Counted from the stretch's first letter, positions 17,326-24,548 are shown. The stretch is 56,511 bases of DNA from Phenylobacterium sp. (GCF_030646615.1 NZ_JAUSLG010000088.1:1-56511); one strand, 5' to 3'. A program made the numbers and translations. The notes: generated by a model from the letters alone, not told the origin.

Positions 17326-17922
17326 TCAGCGGACGGTGCTGAGTCGCTCGGCGTCGGCCAGGATAGACCGCATCGCGTCGCCCGCCGCGCCGCCATCGCG
17401 GTCATAGGCGCCGTCTTCGAGTATCGATTGCAGGGCCTTGCGCGCCCGGCTGACTCGGCTCTTCACTGTGCCGACCGCCACGCCGCAGATCTCGGCGGCC
17501 TCTTCATAGGCGAACCCGCCGGCGCCCACGAGGATCAGGGCCTCCCTCTGCTCGGGCGGCAGCATGCCCAGGCTCAGCCGGAGTTCGTCCAGGGCGACGG
17601 GCGCCTCGGGATCGTCCACCGCAACCAGGGTCCGCTCGGCGGCTTCCTGATCCAGCTGGGTCTGGCGCCAGGACCGGCGCTTCTCGGAATAGAACTGGTT
17701 GCGCAGGATCATGAAGGTCCAGGCCTTCATGTTGGTGCCCATCTGGAAGCTGGACCGGGCGTCCCACGCCTTCATCATGGCGTCCTGCGCCAGATCATCG
17801 GCCGCCGTGGCGTCGCCGCAGAGTGTACGGGCGAAGGCCCGCAGATGCGGAATGAGGGTGACCAGCTCGAGTTTGAAGGCTTCGTCGAGGGCGGGGTCTC
17901 GCGGACTGCGGTCGATCATCAA
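17326..17922 (-). CDS. ecfG: general stress response sigma factor EcfG (SigT)
   Basis: 198 residues. Sigma region 2 (about 20-85: HLRAFARTLCGDATAADDLAQDAMMKAWDARSSF) and region 4 (about 120-170: LPPEQREALILVGAGGFAYEEAAEICGVAVGTVKSRVSRARKAL) are complete. EcfG directs RNA polymerase to GGAAC-N16/17-CGTT promoters once NepR is removed by phosphorylated PhyR. It overlaps nepR by ATGA. An exact copy of its own promoter motif precedes nepR, so it is autoregulated. Confidence 0.96.
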   Translation of the reverse strand: MMIDRSPRDPALDEAFKLELVTLIPHLRAFARTLCGDATAADDLAQDAMMKAWDARSSFQMGTNMKAWTFMILRNQFYSEKRRSWRQTQLDQEAAERTLVAVDDPEAPVALDELRLSLGMLPPEQREALILVGAGGFAYEEAAEICGVAVGTVKSRVSRARKALQSILEDGAYDRDGGAAGDAMRSILADAERLSTVR

Positions 17923-18149
17923 TCCCGCTCCGCCGACTTGTCGGCGCGACGCAAGATGTCGAGGAAATCATCCGGCACCGGCTCGTTGACCACCTCGTCA
18001 AACATCTGGCGCAGGCGTACGCCGATCGCCTGCTGGCGCAGGCGGGCCTCGTCCAAGGCGGCGTTCGCTTCGGAACCCGAGACGGGGTGTTGCGATTGCT
18101 GTTCGATCATATCCCCGGCGTCCGGCTCTTGCGGCGGACGCCCTTTCAT
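17919..18149 (-). CDS. nepR: anti-sigma factor NepR
   Basis: 76 residues from the ATG at 18149. The C-terminal half contains the NepR core IGVRLRQMFDEVVNEPVPDDFLDILRRAD, two helices that clamp the sigma factor and are taken over by phosphorylated PhyR; the N-terminal part is low-complexity. It is coupled to ecfG through a 4-base overlap. An in-frame GTG at 18197 would put the start upstream of the promoter -10 and is rejected. Confidence 0.92.
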   Translation of the reverse strand: MKGRPPQEPDAGDMIEQQSQHPVSGSEANAALDEARLRQQAIGVRLRQMFDEVVNEPVPDDFLDILRRADKSAERD

Positions 18150-18168
18150 ACTGTCATTCTGATCGCTC

Positions 18169-18194
18169 AACGATCGGCCCCCCCGTCGAGTTCC
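18169..18194 (-). promoter_or_regulatory. EcfG-type promoter of nepR-ecfG-phyK
   Basis: Leftward GGAAC (18194-18190), 17 bases, CGTT (18172-18169); about 20 bases before the nepR ATG. An exact consensus match, giving positive autoregulation. Confidence 0.88.
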
Positions 18195-18249
18195 CAACCG
18201 GTTCCAGATGCGAAACCGGCCTTGTGGATGATGAAAACGTCCGATGGGC

Positions 18250-18274
18250 GGAACCGGTTCCCTTCGGCCGCGTT
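18250..18274 (+). promoter_or_regulatory. EcfG-type promoter of phyR
   Basis: GGAAC (18250-18254), 16 bases, CGTT (18271-18274). It lies back to back with the nepR promoter and about 77 bases before the phyR start. Confidence 0.9.
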
Positions 18275-18350
18275 TTGTGCGGATGTTGGATCAAACGCGG
18301 CGGCACAGGACGCAGCCGCGTGTCTGTTCTTGTCTCTACGGGAGGGGTCA

Positions 18351-19151
18351 TTGAGTCTTCTAGCCCGACTGGCGCCGCATCTGCCCTATGTTCGGCGGTA
18401 TGCACGTGCGCTCACCGGCGATCAAACCACGGGCGACCATTATGTCCGCGTTGCGCTCGAAGCGCTGGCGGCGGGCGAAAAGGTGCTTGAGGCCAACCTG
18501 ACGCCGCGGGTGGCCCTGTATCACGTGTTCCACACCATCTGGTGCTCCACCGGCGCGCAGCTCGAATCGCGCACCGGAGAGGAGGCGGCCGGTGAAGACG
18601 CCAATTCACGCCTGATGCGGATCGCCCCCCGGTCACGCCAGGCCTTCCTGTTGACCGCTCTGGAAGGGTTCACCCCCAGCGAGACGGCGCAGATTCTGGG
18701 CGCCAAGTTCGAAGAGGTCGAAGGCCTTATCGCTGAGGCCCAGGCTGAGATCGACGCCGAGCTGGCCACCGAAGTGCTCATCATCGAAGACGAGCCGGTC
18801 ATCGCCGCCGATATCGAAGCCCTGGTCAAGGAGCTCGGCCACACGGTGGTGGACATCGCCGCCACCCGCACCGAGGCGGTGGACGCCGTCGGCCGTAGCC
18901 GGCCGGGGCTGGTCCTGGCCGACATCCAGCTGGCGGACGGCTCCTCGGGCATCGACGCGGTCAAGGACATCCTGGCCGAACTCGACGTGCCGGTGATCTT
19001 CATCACCGCCTTCCCCGAGCGCCTCCTGACCGGCGAGCGCCCGGAGCCCACCTTCCTGATCACCAAGCCCTTCCAGCCGGAAACGGTGAAGGCGGCGATC
19101 GGCCAGGCGCTGTTCTTCCATCCGCGTCGCAAGGCCAAGGCCGCCGCCTGA
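18351..19151 (+). CDS. phyR: anti-anti-sigma response regulator PhyR
   Basis: 266 residues, the usual PhyR length. The N-terminal half is a sigma-like domain ([23 protein letters not shown]... to about 130) and the C-terminal half a receiver (about 140-262) with Asp191 in [15 protein letters not shown] and Lys in LITKPF. Phosphorylation opens the protein so its sigma-like part binds NepR and frees EcfG. The start is a TTG at 18351, with GGGAGGGG 4-5 bases upstream; the reading frame is open further up but not conserved. Confidence 0.96.
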   Translation: MSLLARLAPHLPYVRRYARALTGDQTTGDHYVRVALEALAAGEKVLEANLTPRVALYHVFHTIWCSTGAQLESRTGEEAAGEDANSRLMRIAPRSRQAFLLTALEGFTPSETAQILGAKFEEVEGLIAEAQAEIDAELATEVLIIEDEPVIAADIEALVKELGHTVVDIAATRTEAVDAVGRSRPGLVLADIQLADGSSGIDAVKDILAELDVPVIFITAFPERLLTGERPEPTFLITKPFQPETVKAAIGQALFFHPRRKAKAAA

Positions 19152-19197
19152 GGCGGGCGACACCGCCTCTGACCTCCGCCTGGGCGACCGGGCGGAG

Positions 19198-19222
19198 GGA
19201 ACGGCGGCGCTTCCAGGGCGTT
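19198..19222 (+). promoter_or_regulatory. EcfG-type promoter of the DUF1328 gene
   Basis: GGAAC (19198-19202), 16 bases, CGTT (19219-19222), about 50 bases before the ATG at 19274. Exact match. Confidence 0.85.
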
Positions 19223-19273
19223 GGGATGGGACGGGCGAAAGCCCGCCTGATCAATCCCTTGGAGGGGCACCCC

Positions 19274-19447
19274 ATGCTCGGTTGGGCGATCGTATTCGCA
19301 GTTCTGGCCCTCGCGGCCGGCTATCTCGGCTTCATGGGACTGGCCGGCGTCGCGGCCACCATCGCCAAGATTCTCTTTGTGCTGTTCCTGGTGCTGCTGG
19401 TGGCGAGCTTTGTGATCCGGGCGGTCCGCGGCCAGTCGGTGGTCTAG
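19274..19447 (+). CDS. DUF1328 small membrane protein
   Basis: 57 residues, almost entirely two hydrophobic helices: [20 protein letters not shown] and [22 protein letters not shown], the DUF1328 signature. Function unknown; such proteins are commonly stress-induced. GGAGG precedes the ATG and an EcfG-type promoter lies upstream. A second copy lies at 23630. Confidence 0.9.
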   Translation: MLGWAIVFAVLALAAGYLGFMGLAGVAATIAKILFVLFLVLLVASFVIRAVRGQSVV

Positions 19448-19475
19448 CCGCCGTCTCTGATGACCTATCAAAAAA

Positions 19476-19506
19476 GGGCCGCGGGTTTCCCCAGCGGCCC
19501 TTTCTC
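19476..19506. terminator. bidirectional terminator
   Basis: GGGCCGC (19476-19482) pairs with GCGGCCC (19494-19500), with A6 on the left and TTTCTC on the right. It can end both the DUF1328 gene and the converging leftward gene at 19524. Confidence 0.8.
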
Positions 19507-19523
19507 ATGGGCGAGACCATAGG

Positions 19524-19778
19524 TCAGTTTTCGGGAGGAGGGTTCTGAAGCGGCGCAGGCGCATCCTGCTGGAACGTGGCTGCGTCGGTGGCCTGGCGGC
19601 CGGCATGGGGCTCGACATCGGCCAGGTCGTCGGCGCGGAAGAGCCAGGCGCTGATCAGCGCAATCCCCGCCAGGGCGGTCGAGACCACCAGGACGAGCAG
19701 CATCGGCTTGCCCAGCCTGCCTTGTCGAGCCGGGGTAGCGGCCATCTTGGTTTCGGGTTCAGGGGGGGAGTCAGCCAT
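19524..19778 (-). CDS. single-pass membrane protein, unknown, stress-associated
   Basis: 84 residues: a short charged N-terminus, one hydrophobic helix (about 25-47, PMLLVLVVSTALAGIALISAW), then a polar, acidic tail rich in Asp, Ala and Pro. TAGGAG precedes the ATG, directly after the stop of the upstream small gene, so the two are probably cotranscribed from the EcfG-type promoter at 20052-20076. No family recognised. Confidence 0.65.
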   Translation of the reverse strand: MADSPPEPETKMAATPARQGRLGKPMLLVLVVSTALAGIALISAWLFRADDLADVEPHAGRQATDAATFQQDAPAPLQNPPPEN

Positions 19779-19791
19779 GAGCGCTCTCCTA

Positions 19792-20001
19792 TTAGAAGTT
19801 GATGATGCCGGCGGTGGCAGGAGCCGGGGAACCGGAAGGTGGGCCAGCTTCGGCGGCCATGCTGCTCAGCAGGGCCATGGCGCTGGCCATGGCCGCAACG
19901 GAAGCCAACGCCGCAAGACGACCATGAGTCGATTGGCCCTGGCGCGGCCGAACGGCCGCCTGAGCCCCGCCCAGGCGCGCGATCTGATGGCGGCTGGTCA
20001 T
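19792..20001 (-). CDS. small exported or membrane protein, unknown
   Basis: 69 residues. The middle is hydrophobic and Ala-rich (ASVAAMASAMALLSSMAAEAG), resembling a signal peptide, followed by a short tail ending in GIINF. The true start is uncertain: ATG at 20001 or a later TTG. Support comes from an exact EcfG-type promoter about 50 bases upstream and tight spacing (13 bases) to the next leftward gene. Confidence 0.5.
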   Translation of the reverse strand: MTSRHQIARLGGAQAAVRPRQGQSTHGRLAALASVAAMASAMALLSSMAAEAGPPSGSPAPATAGIINF

Positions 20002-20051
20002 ATCCTGCCCCTTTTCCGTGGTGCGAAGCCTGTGCTTCGCCTCGCCAAATC

Positions 20052-20076
20052 AACGCGGGGGGTGCGGCGGCGTTCC
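20052..20076 (-). promoter_or_regulatory. EcfG-type promoter of the 20001-19524 gene pair
   Basis: Leftward GGAAC (20076-20072), 16 bases, CGTT (20055-20052). Exact match. Confidence 0.78.
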
Positions 20077-20156
20077 TTCAATGGCGACGCTTGTTTTCGC
20101 CGAGGTCGGCCTGACCAATTTGGGCGCGAAAATTTGAGAAAAATGCGCCTGGGCCG

Positions 20157-20181
20157 GGAACGGAGATGCGGGCGGCGAGTT
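20157..20181 (+). promoter_or_regulatory. EcfG-like promoter (one mismatch) before a candidate small RNA
   Basis: GGAAC (20157-20161), 16 bases, AGTT (20178-20181) instead of CGTT. No rightward protein gene follows; a strongly folded stretch with T-rich ends does. Confidence 0.5.
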
Positions 20182-20186
20182 CATAT

Positions 20187-20316
20187 GGTGCGGAGGCGGC
20201 GACGCCCCCCCCCCGACTTGAGGCTGGTCTCCCAAGGCCAGCCTGCCGCCTCCGCACCCCCCTTTTTCTCGATGATGCCAACTCGGCGGATCTCATGAGA
20301 TCCGCCGTTCCTTTTG
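20187..20316 (+). ncRNA. candidate stress-induced small RNA with a C10 bulge
   Basis: GGTGCGGAGGCGGC (20187-20200) pairs perfectly over 14 bp with 20245-20258. Between the arms lie a bulge with ten consecutive C (20205-20214) and an inner stem AGGCTGG/CCAGCCT (20221-20227 with 20238-20244). CCCCTTTTTCTC follows at once, and a second hairpin, a perfect 22-base palindrome at 20285-20306, is followed by TTCCTTTT. The T tails point rightward. GsrN of C. crescentus is an EcfG-dependent small RNA with a C-rich loop, but I cannot show homology. The transcript may end near 20268 or 20316. The rest of this 328-base gap holds the leftward promoter at 20052. Confidence 0.6.
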
Positions 20317-20329
20317 GCGCCCGGACAAG

Positions 20330-20785
20330 CTAGCCGGGGGTCCCCAGGCGAAGAACAATTTCGACCCGGCGGCGCATGGGCCGGGTCAGTCCGTCCTGTG
20401 TGACGGCGCCAGCATCGCCCGCAGCCTGAACGTGAAACTGAGCGGCGGGCAGCCGGGCGGCGGCCAGGGCGGCTGTCACGGCCTCGGCGCGGGCCTGAGA
20501 CAAGGTGAGGTTGGCGCTCGCCGTTCCGGGGGCGTCGGCCAGACCGAGCACATCCACCCGGGTCACGGTGCAGCCCTGCGCCTGCTCGGCGGCGGCGTTG
20601 ATCAGCCGCTGGGCGTCGGGCCCCAGATCAGCGGAATCGGGTTGAAAATAGATCTCGGCGCTCACATCGGCGCAGCTTGTGTCTTCCACCAGGGGGCGGT
20701 CGAGCCAGGTCTGGCAACCCCCCAACGCCAACAGCGCCCCCAGGGCCGCGGCCCGCAGCCCCCATCCTCGCCGATCCATCATCAT
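20330..20785 (-). CDS. OmpA-domain lipoprotein
   Basis: 151 residues. A lipoprotein signal ends in LALGGC (Cys about 24). The rest is a compact OmpA-like peptidoglycan-binding domain with IYFQPDSADLGPDAQRLI, VLGLADAPGTASANLTLSQARAEAV and RRVEIVLR. Such proteins tether the outer membrane to the cell wall. Three ATG codons stand in a row at the start (20785, 20782, 20779), with AGGGGA upstream. No EcfG motif was found before it. Confidence 0.85.
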   Translation of the reverse strand: MMMDRRGWGLRAAALGALLALGGCQTWLDRPLVEDTSCADVSAEIYFQPDSADLGPDAQRLINAAAEQAQGCTVTRVDVLGLADAPGTASANLTLSQARAEAVTAALAAARLPAAQFHVQAAGDAGAVTQDGLTRPMRRRVEIVLRLGTPG

Positions 20786-20921
20786 CTACATCCCCTAGAA
20801 CCGTTATCGGAAGAAACGCGCTCAAGACCTAGTTGGAGCCTGATTCCGCCCAGACGGTTCCGTCTGATCGCATCAGGCTCTAGTCGCGACGGCCGCGCAT
20901 TTGCCAAAGCCATAAACGAAA

Positions 20922-20948
20922 AGAGCGGCCAGGAGTCCTGGCCGCTCT
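20922..20948 (-). terminator. terminator of the glycine-zipper gene
   Basis: Read leftward, 13-bp arms AGAGCGGCCAGGA/TCCTGGCCGCTCT around one base, followed by TTTTCGTTT, 26 bases after the stop of the glycine-zipper gene. Confidence 0.85.
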
Positions 20949-20973
20949 CTTTGTTAGACGATCACCGCGCCGA

Positions 20974-21318
20974 TCAGGAGCGGGGCTGACCATCTTCCCA
21001 GTAGTAGCGCTGGCTAGCGGAGTCGTAGAAGTAATAGCGGCCCGCGCGTTCATCATAGTACTGACGGCGATTGGGCACATTGGCGCCGCAGCCGCCATCT
21101 TCACGACAGCCCTTGTAGGCGCCGGCCGCGCCGCCCGCGACAGCGCCGATGGCCGCCCCCGTGGAGGCGCTGCCCGACCCGACATTGTTGCCGATCACAG
21201 CGCCGGCCAAGGCGCCCAGGGCCGCGCCGCCGGCGGCGTTCCGTTCGACGGTTCCAGTCGAGGTGCAGGCCGCGGCCAGCAGGCCCGCGCCCGCGACAGC
21301 AATAAGCGACTTCATCAT
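20974..21318 (-). CDS. glycine-zipper lipoprotein
   Basis: 114 residues from the ATG at 21318, which has AAGGAG upstream. A lipoprotein signal ends in LLAAAC. A glycine-zipper segment follows (AAGGAALGALAGAVIGNNVGSG and TGAAIGAVAGGAAGA), then a polar C-terminal half with CREDGGCG and a Tyr-rich YYDERAGRYYFYDSASQRYYW stretch. An exact EcfG-type promoter precedes it, so a stress-induced envelope protein is likely. Confidence 0.85.
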   Translation of the reverse strand: MMKSLIAVAGAGLLAAACTSTGTVERNAAGGAALGALAGAVIGNNVGSGSASTGAAIGAVAGGAAGAYKGCREDGGCGANVPNRRQYYDERAGRYYFYDSASQRYYWEDGQPRS

Positions 21319-21351
21319 TTCAGGCTCTCCTTGAGCTTGTGCCGAATTCAA

Positions 21352-21377
21352 AACGCCGGTCCTCTTGGTCAGGTTCC
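21352..21377 (-). promoter_or_regulatory. EcfG-type promoter of the glycine-zipper gene
   Basis: Leftward GGAAC (21377-21373), 17 bases, CGTT (21355-21352), about 35 bases before the ATG. Exact match. Confidence 0.83.
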
Positions 21378-21419
21378 CGACCCTTGAGGATCAGCTCGAT
21401 CATTGCCGGCGCCCGAAGG

Positions 21420-21445
21420 GGAACCGGCGCCCGCGCCCCGCCGTT
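21420..21445 (+). promoter_or_regulatory. EcfG-type promoter of the gene at 21479
   Basis: GGAAC (21420-21424), 17 bases, CGTT (21442-21445), about 34 bases before the ATG. With the preceding site it forms a divergent pair of EcfG-type promoters. Confidence 0.83.
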
Positions 21446-21478
21446 AGCTTGGCCGCAGATGAACATGGAGCGCCCAGA

Positions 21479-21913
21479 ATGTGGCCTCGATTTGGACGAC
21501 GTCGCCATGACGGCATTCCGGCCGAAGCGATGGATCCCGTTGTGGTCGATCAGCGGGACCTGGAGCTGGCCTATGAGCGGGGCCTGGTCGAAGGCCGCCG
21601 CGAGGAGCGCCGCCGTCACAGCCACCCCATCCGCAACCTCATGATCGGCCTGGTCGCGCTGGCCGGCGCCGTCGTCCTGGGCGTGGCCGCCTGGCACGGG
21701 TCGTTTGGCGAAGGCGGCGCGGTGGTCGATCAGAACCTGGCCGTCGCCGCAGATCGCGCCGAACCCACCTTGCGCGCCGCCGCCGACGAAGCCGGGGCGG
21801 TCATCAGCGGTGCGGGGCGTGATCTGCAGGCCAATACCGAGCCGGCCCCGTCCCCCTCGACAGCGCCTGACGCGACGGCTCCCGCGCCGGCCTCGTCCGG
21901 TCAAGATCGCTAG
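21479..21913 (+). CDS. single-pass membrane protein, unknown, stress-associated
   Basis: 144 residues from the ATG at 21479, which has GGAG 7 bases upstream; a later ATG (MDPVVVDQRD) is possible. A charged N-terminal part (LAYERGLVEGRREERRR) is followed by one hydrophobic helix (NLMIGLVALAGAVVLGVAAW) and an Ala/Pro-rich C-terminal tail. No family recognised. The EcfG-type promoter upstream supports both expression and the chosen start. It lies just before the lipid-kinase-like gene. Confidence 0.72.
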   Translation: MWPRFGRRRHDGIPAEAMDPVVVDQRDLELAYERGLVEGRREERRRHSHPIRNLMIGLVALAGAVVLGVAAWHGSFGEGGAVVDQNLAVAADRAEPTLRAAADEAGAVISGAGRDLQANTEPAPSPSTAPDATAPAPASSGQDR

Positions 21914-21922
21914 GGTCGGCCG

Positions 21923-22843
21923 GTGATCCAGGGCGTTCAGAAGATTGAAATGGTGCTCAACCTGGCCTCGGGCAGCGTCTCCAAGGACGCGCCGGCCGAG
22001 GCGGAGGAAATCCTGTCGCGCTACAATGTGCGCGCCCGGGTGTGCGCCTCCTCGTCCGGCGACGTAGAGGCCTGCCTGCGCAACGCCCTGGAGGCGAAGC
22101 CCGACCTGCTGGCCTTGGTCGCCGGGGACGGAACCGCCCGGAGCGCCGCCGAACTCTGTGGGCCGCACGGCCCGCTGTTTGCGCCCCTGGCCGGCGGCAC
22201 GATGAACATGCTGCCCCACGCCATCTATGGCGCCCGCCCCTGGCAGGAAGCCCTGGTCGATATTCTCGACAACGGGGTGGAGCGCCCCCTGGCCGGCGGC
22301 TCGGTCGATGGGAAGCTGTTCCTGGTGGCCGCCATCCTCGGCGCGCCGGCTCTTTGGGCCCCGGCCCGGGAAGCCATGCGCGAAGGCAAGGCGCGGCTGG
22401 CCCTTCAGCGCGCGCAGACCGCCTGGTCCCGCGCCTTCTCCGGCCGGCTTCGCTACGTCATCGGCGACGGGCAGCGGGAGAAGGGCGAGGCGGTGATCTT
22501 CATGTGCCCGACCGCCAGCCGCCATCTGTCCGACGACGAGCAGGCCCTGGAAGCTGCGGGCCTGGACCTGCATGGGGCGATGGAGGCCTTTCGCCTGGGG
22601 CTCCATGCGGCGGTCGGCGACTGGCGTGACGATCCGGCTGTGGATCTCGGGCTCTGCCTGAAGGCCCGCGTCTGGGCGGCCCGAGGGATACCGGCCCTCC
22701 TGGACGGTGAGAGCGTTCAGCTGGGCCCCCTGGCCGAGGTGGCCTTCGTGCCGCATGTGGCCCGCATCCTGGCGCCCCCGGACGAACCGGCCGGAGCCGA
22801 AAAGGACGTGGCCGCCAGCGTGCTGAATCCGGACGCCGCATGA
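21923..22843 (+). CDS. diacylglycerol/lipid kinase family protein
   Basis: 306 residues from a GTG; an ATG ten codons in (MVLNLASGS) is the alternative. The kinase-domain motifs are present: NLASGSVSKDA at the N-terminus, VAGDGTARSAAE (the GGDGT nucleotide motif, here AGDGT) and APLAGGTMNMLPHA. The family phosphorylates diacylglycerol or related lipids at the inner membrane; the true substrate is unknown. It overlaps the metallophosphoesterase by ATGA, so the two are probably made together. Confidence 0.85.
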   Translation: MIQGVQKIEMVLNLASGSVSKDAPAEAEEILSRYNVRARVCASSSGDVEACLRNALEAKPDLLALVAGDGTARSAAELCGPHGPLFAPLAGGTMNMLPHAIYGARPWQEALVDILDNGVERPLAGGSVDGKLFLVAAILGAPALWAPAREAMREGKARLALQRAQTAWSRAFSGRLRYVIGDGQREKGEAVIFMCPTASRHLSDDEQALEAAGLDLHGAMEAFRLGLHAAVGDWRDDPAVDLGLCLKARVWAARGIPALLDGESVQLGPLAEVAFVPHVARILAPPDEPAGAEKDVAASVLNPDAA

Positions 22844-23622
22844 TCCGTATCGCGCAGCTTTCCGACGTCCACTTCGGCGATGAGAACCAGGCCGCCGTCG
22901 ACGCGGCCACCGAGATGCTCCAGGCCGATCCGCCCGACCTCACCCTGATCACGGGCGACATCACGCGCTTCGCTCAGGTCGCCGAGCTTGAGGCGGCCAA
23001 GGCGTGGATGGACAGCCTCCCCCGGCCCTGGCTGGTCACGCCCGGCAATCACGACGCCCCCTATCTGGCCTGGATCGAACGGATTTTCGCGCCGTTCTCG
23101 CGCTTTGAGCGGATCATCGGGCCAGCCTGGAGCCAGGCGCACCTGGACGATCAGGTGGCCGTGGCGGGGATCAATACGGCCCGGGGCGCCCAGTGGCGGA
23201 TGAACTGGTCCAAGGGCCAGATCGCCCGCAGCCAGGTGCGCGAGGCTGTGAGCTTCCTGGACGGGGCGTCGCCCACCCATCTGCGCATCGTCGCGGTCCA
23301 CCATCCCCTGACGGAGATGATCGGCGGGCCGATGACGGCCAAGGTGTGGGGCGGGGTGGATGCGGCGCGGGCGTTCAGCGAGGCGCGGGTGGATCTTGTG
23401 TTGTCGGGGCATGTGCACGCCCCCTTCGCCTTGCCCTACGCCTTCGCCGACGGACGGACCTACGCCATCGGCTGCGGCACCCTGTCGGTGCGCGAGCGGG
23501 GTGTCCCCGCCAGCTTCAACATGATCGAGGCTGACGAGGAGGCCATTCGCATCAAGGCCCTGACCTGGACCGGCTCGACCTTCGAGGCCTACCGGACCTG
23601 GTCGGTGGACCGAAGGCGATAG
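22840..23622 (+). CDS. calcineurin-like metallophosphoesterase
   Basis: 260 residues. All the metal-binding motifs of the family are in order: LSDVHFG, ITGDITR, TPGNHD, VHHPL and LSGHVHAP. Cytosolic, with no signal peptide. CpdA-type cyclic-nucleotide or nucleotide phosphodiesterase activity is typical for proteins of this length, but the substrate is not visible. Coupled to the lipid-kinase-like gene by a 4-base overlap. Confidence 0.9.
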   Translation: MIRIAQLSDVHFGDENQAAVDAATEMLQADPPDLTLITGDITRFAQVAELEAAKAWMDSLPRPWLVTPGNHDAPYLAWIERIFAPFSRFERIIGPAWSQAHLDDQVAVAGINTARGAQWRMNWSKGQIARSQVREAVSFLDGASPTHLRIVAVHHPLTEMIGGPMTAKVWGGVDAARAFSEARVDLVLSGHVHAPFALPYAFADGRTYAIGCGTLSVRERGVPASFNMIEADEEAIRIKALTWTGSTFEAYRTWSVDRRR

Positions 23623-23629
23623 GGGGGTG

Positions 23630-23797
23630 CTAGACCCGGCGGCCGCGCACCATGTGCATGATGGCCGAGACCACGAACAGCACCAGGAAGACAAAGAACA
23701 GGATCTTGGCGATGCCGACGGCGGCGCCGGCGATCGAGGTGAATCCAAGCACACCGGCGATCAGTGCGACCACCAGAAATACCAGAGCCCAGCTCAA
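23630..23797 (-). CDS. DUF1328 small membrane protein, second copy
   Basis: 55 residues if started at the TTG at 23797. Two hydrophobic helices, [17 protein letters not shown] and [21 protein letters not shown], align with the copy at 19274. At the position of that copy's ATG this gene has ACG (23800-23798), preceded by GAGGAA, so translation begins at the TTG one codon later or, unusually, at the ACG. An exact EcfG-type promoter lies upstream, beyond the sodB terminator. It converges with the metallophosphoesterase. Confidence 0.82.
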   Translation of the reverse strand: MSWALVFLVVALIAGVLGFTSIAGAAVGIAKILFFVFLVLFVVSAIMHMVRGRRV

Positions 23798-23834
23798 CGT
23801 CTCACGTTCCTCTTGAAGGTGGCGATCGGCGCCG

Positions 23835-23871
23835 CCAAAGAAAATCCCGCGACCTGAAAGGCCGCGGGATT
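23835..23871 (-). terminator. terminator of sodB, inside the leader of the DUF1328 gene
   Basis: Read leftward, AATCCCGCG/CGCGGGATT (23871-23863 with 23851-23843) followed by TTCTTTGG. It ends sodB but also lies at the predicted 5' end of the transcript from the promoter at 23898. Confidence 0.82.
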
Positions 23872-23873
23872 CC

Positions 23874-23898
23874 AACGTGCTTGACTGTAAGCTGTTCC
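23874..23898 (-). promoter_or_regulatory. EcfG-type promoter of the second DUF1328 gene
   Basis: Leftward GGAAC (23898-23894), 16 bases, CGTT (23877-23874), wedged between the sodB stop and its terminator. Exact match. Confidence 0.8.
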
Positions 23899-23909
23899 CA
23901 GCCCGGCGA

Positions 23910-24548
23910 TCAGGCCGTGGGCACGGGGTGACGCCAGGCCTGACCCTTGCCGCGGGCGGCGTCATACTGGGCGGCGGCGAAGGTCCAATGCGGGAGGTTG
24001 TCGAACCAGGCTTCGACGAAGGCCTTACGGTCGTTCTGGTGGTCCAGATAATAGGCGTGCTCCCAGACGTCGCAGGTCAGCAGCGGCGTCAGGCCCTGAT
24101 GGGTCAGGAGGTCGTCGGCGTCGTGGGTCGACAGCACCTTCAGCTTATCGCCCTCGGCGGCCAGCCAGCCCCAGCCGGACGCGAAATGGTTCACAGACTC
24201 GGTGACGAAGGCTTCCTTCAGCTTGTCCATGCCACCGAAGTCCCGGTCGATGGCCGCGGCCAGATCACCCTGCGGCGTCTGCTTCTCGCCGATCATGCAG
24301 GTCCAGAAGAAGGTGTGGTTGTAGGTCTGGGCTGCGTTGTTGAAGAGCTTCTTCTTGGCCGGATCGCCGGCTGCGGCCTTGACCACTTCTTCCAGGCTGG
24401 CGGGGCTCTCGCCCGACGCCTTCAGCAGGTCGTTGAGGGTGTCCACATATTTGGCGTGATGCTTGTCGTGGTGATAGCCCATGGTCTCGGCGGAGATCAC
24501 CGGCGACAGGGCGTCATAGGCGTAGGGCAGGTCAGGGAGCTTGAACAT
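23910..24548 (-). CDS. sodB: iron/manganese superoxide dismutase
   Basis: 212 residues. It converts superoxide to oxygen and peroxide in the cytoplasm. The metal ligands are visible: His26 (GYHHDKHH), the His in YNHTFFW, and Asp and His in [26 protein letters not shown] and GSWGW-like GWGWLA fit the iron type, though metal use cannot be settled from sequence. No signal peptide. No EcfG motif precedes it, although it lies within the stress island. Confidence 0.95.
   Translation of the reverse strand: MFKLPDLPYAYDALSPVISAETMGYHHDKHHAKYVDTLNDLLKASGESPASLEEVVKAAAGDPAKKKLFNNAAQTYNHTFFWTCMIGEKQTPQGDLAAAIDRDFGGMDKLKEAFVTESVNHFASGWGWLAAEGDKLKVLSTHDADDLLTHQGLTPLLTCDVWEHAYYLDHQNDRKAFVEAWFDNLPHWTFAAAQYDAARGKGQAWRHPVPTA

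Noticed and set aside
15594..17405. Longer PhyK starting at 17405
   Set aside because: It would overlap ecfG by 80 bases with a low-complexity N-terminus; the GTG at 17306 gives a normal signal-anchor start.
17919..18197. Longer NepR starting at 18197
   Set aside because: That start lies upstream of the -10 of the EcfG-type promoter, so the codon would not be in the transcript.
19576..20298. Rightward open frame of 240 codons across two small leftward genes and the candidate small RNA
   Set aside because: It runs through promoters, a C10 tract and hairpins, has no ribosome site, and its translation turns Arg-rich and disordered.
20285..20306. Perfect 22-base palindrome as a possible operator
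   Set aside because: It is followed by a T-rich stretch and lies at the end of a folded RNA candidate, so a terminator or RNA hairpin explains it better.
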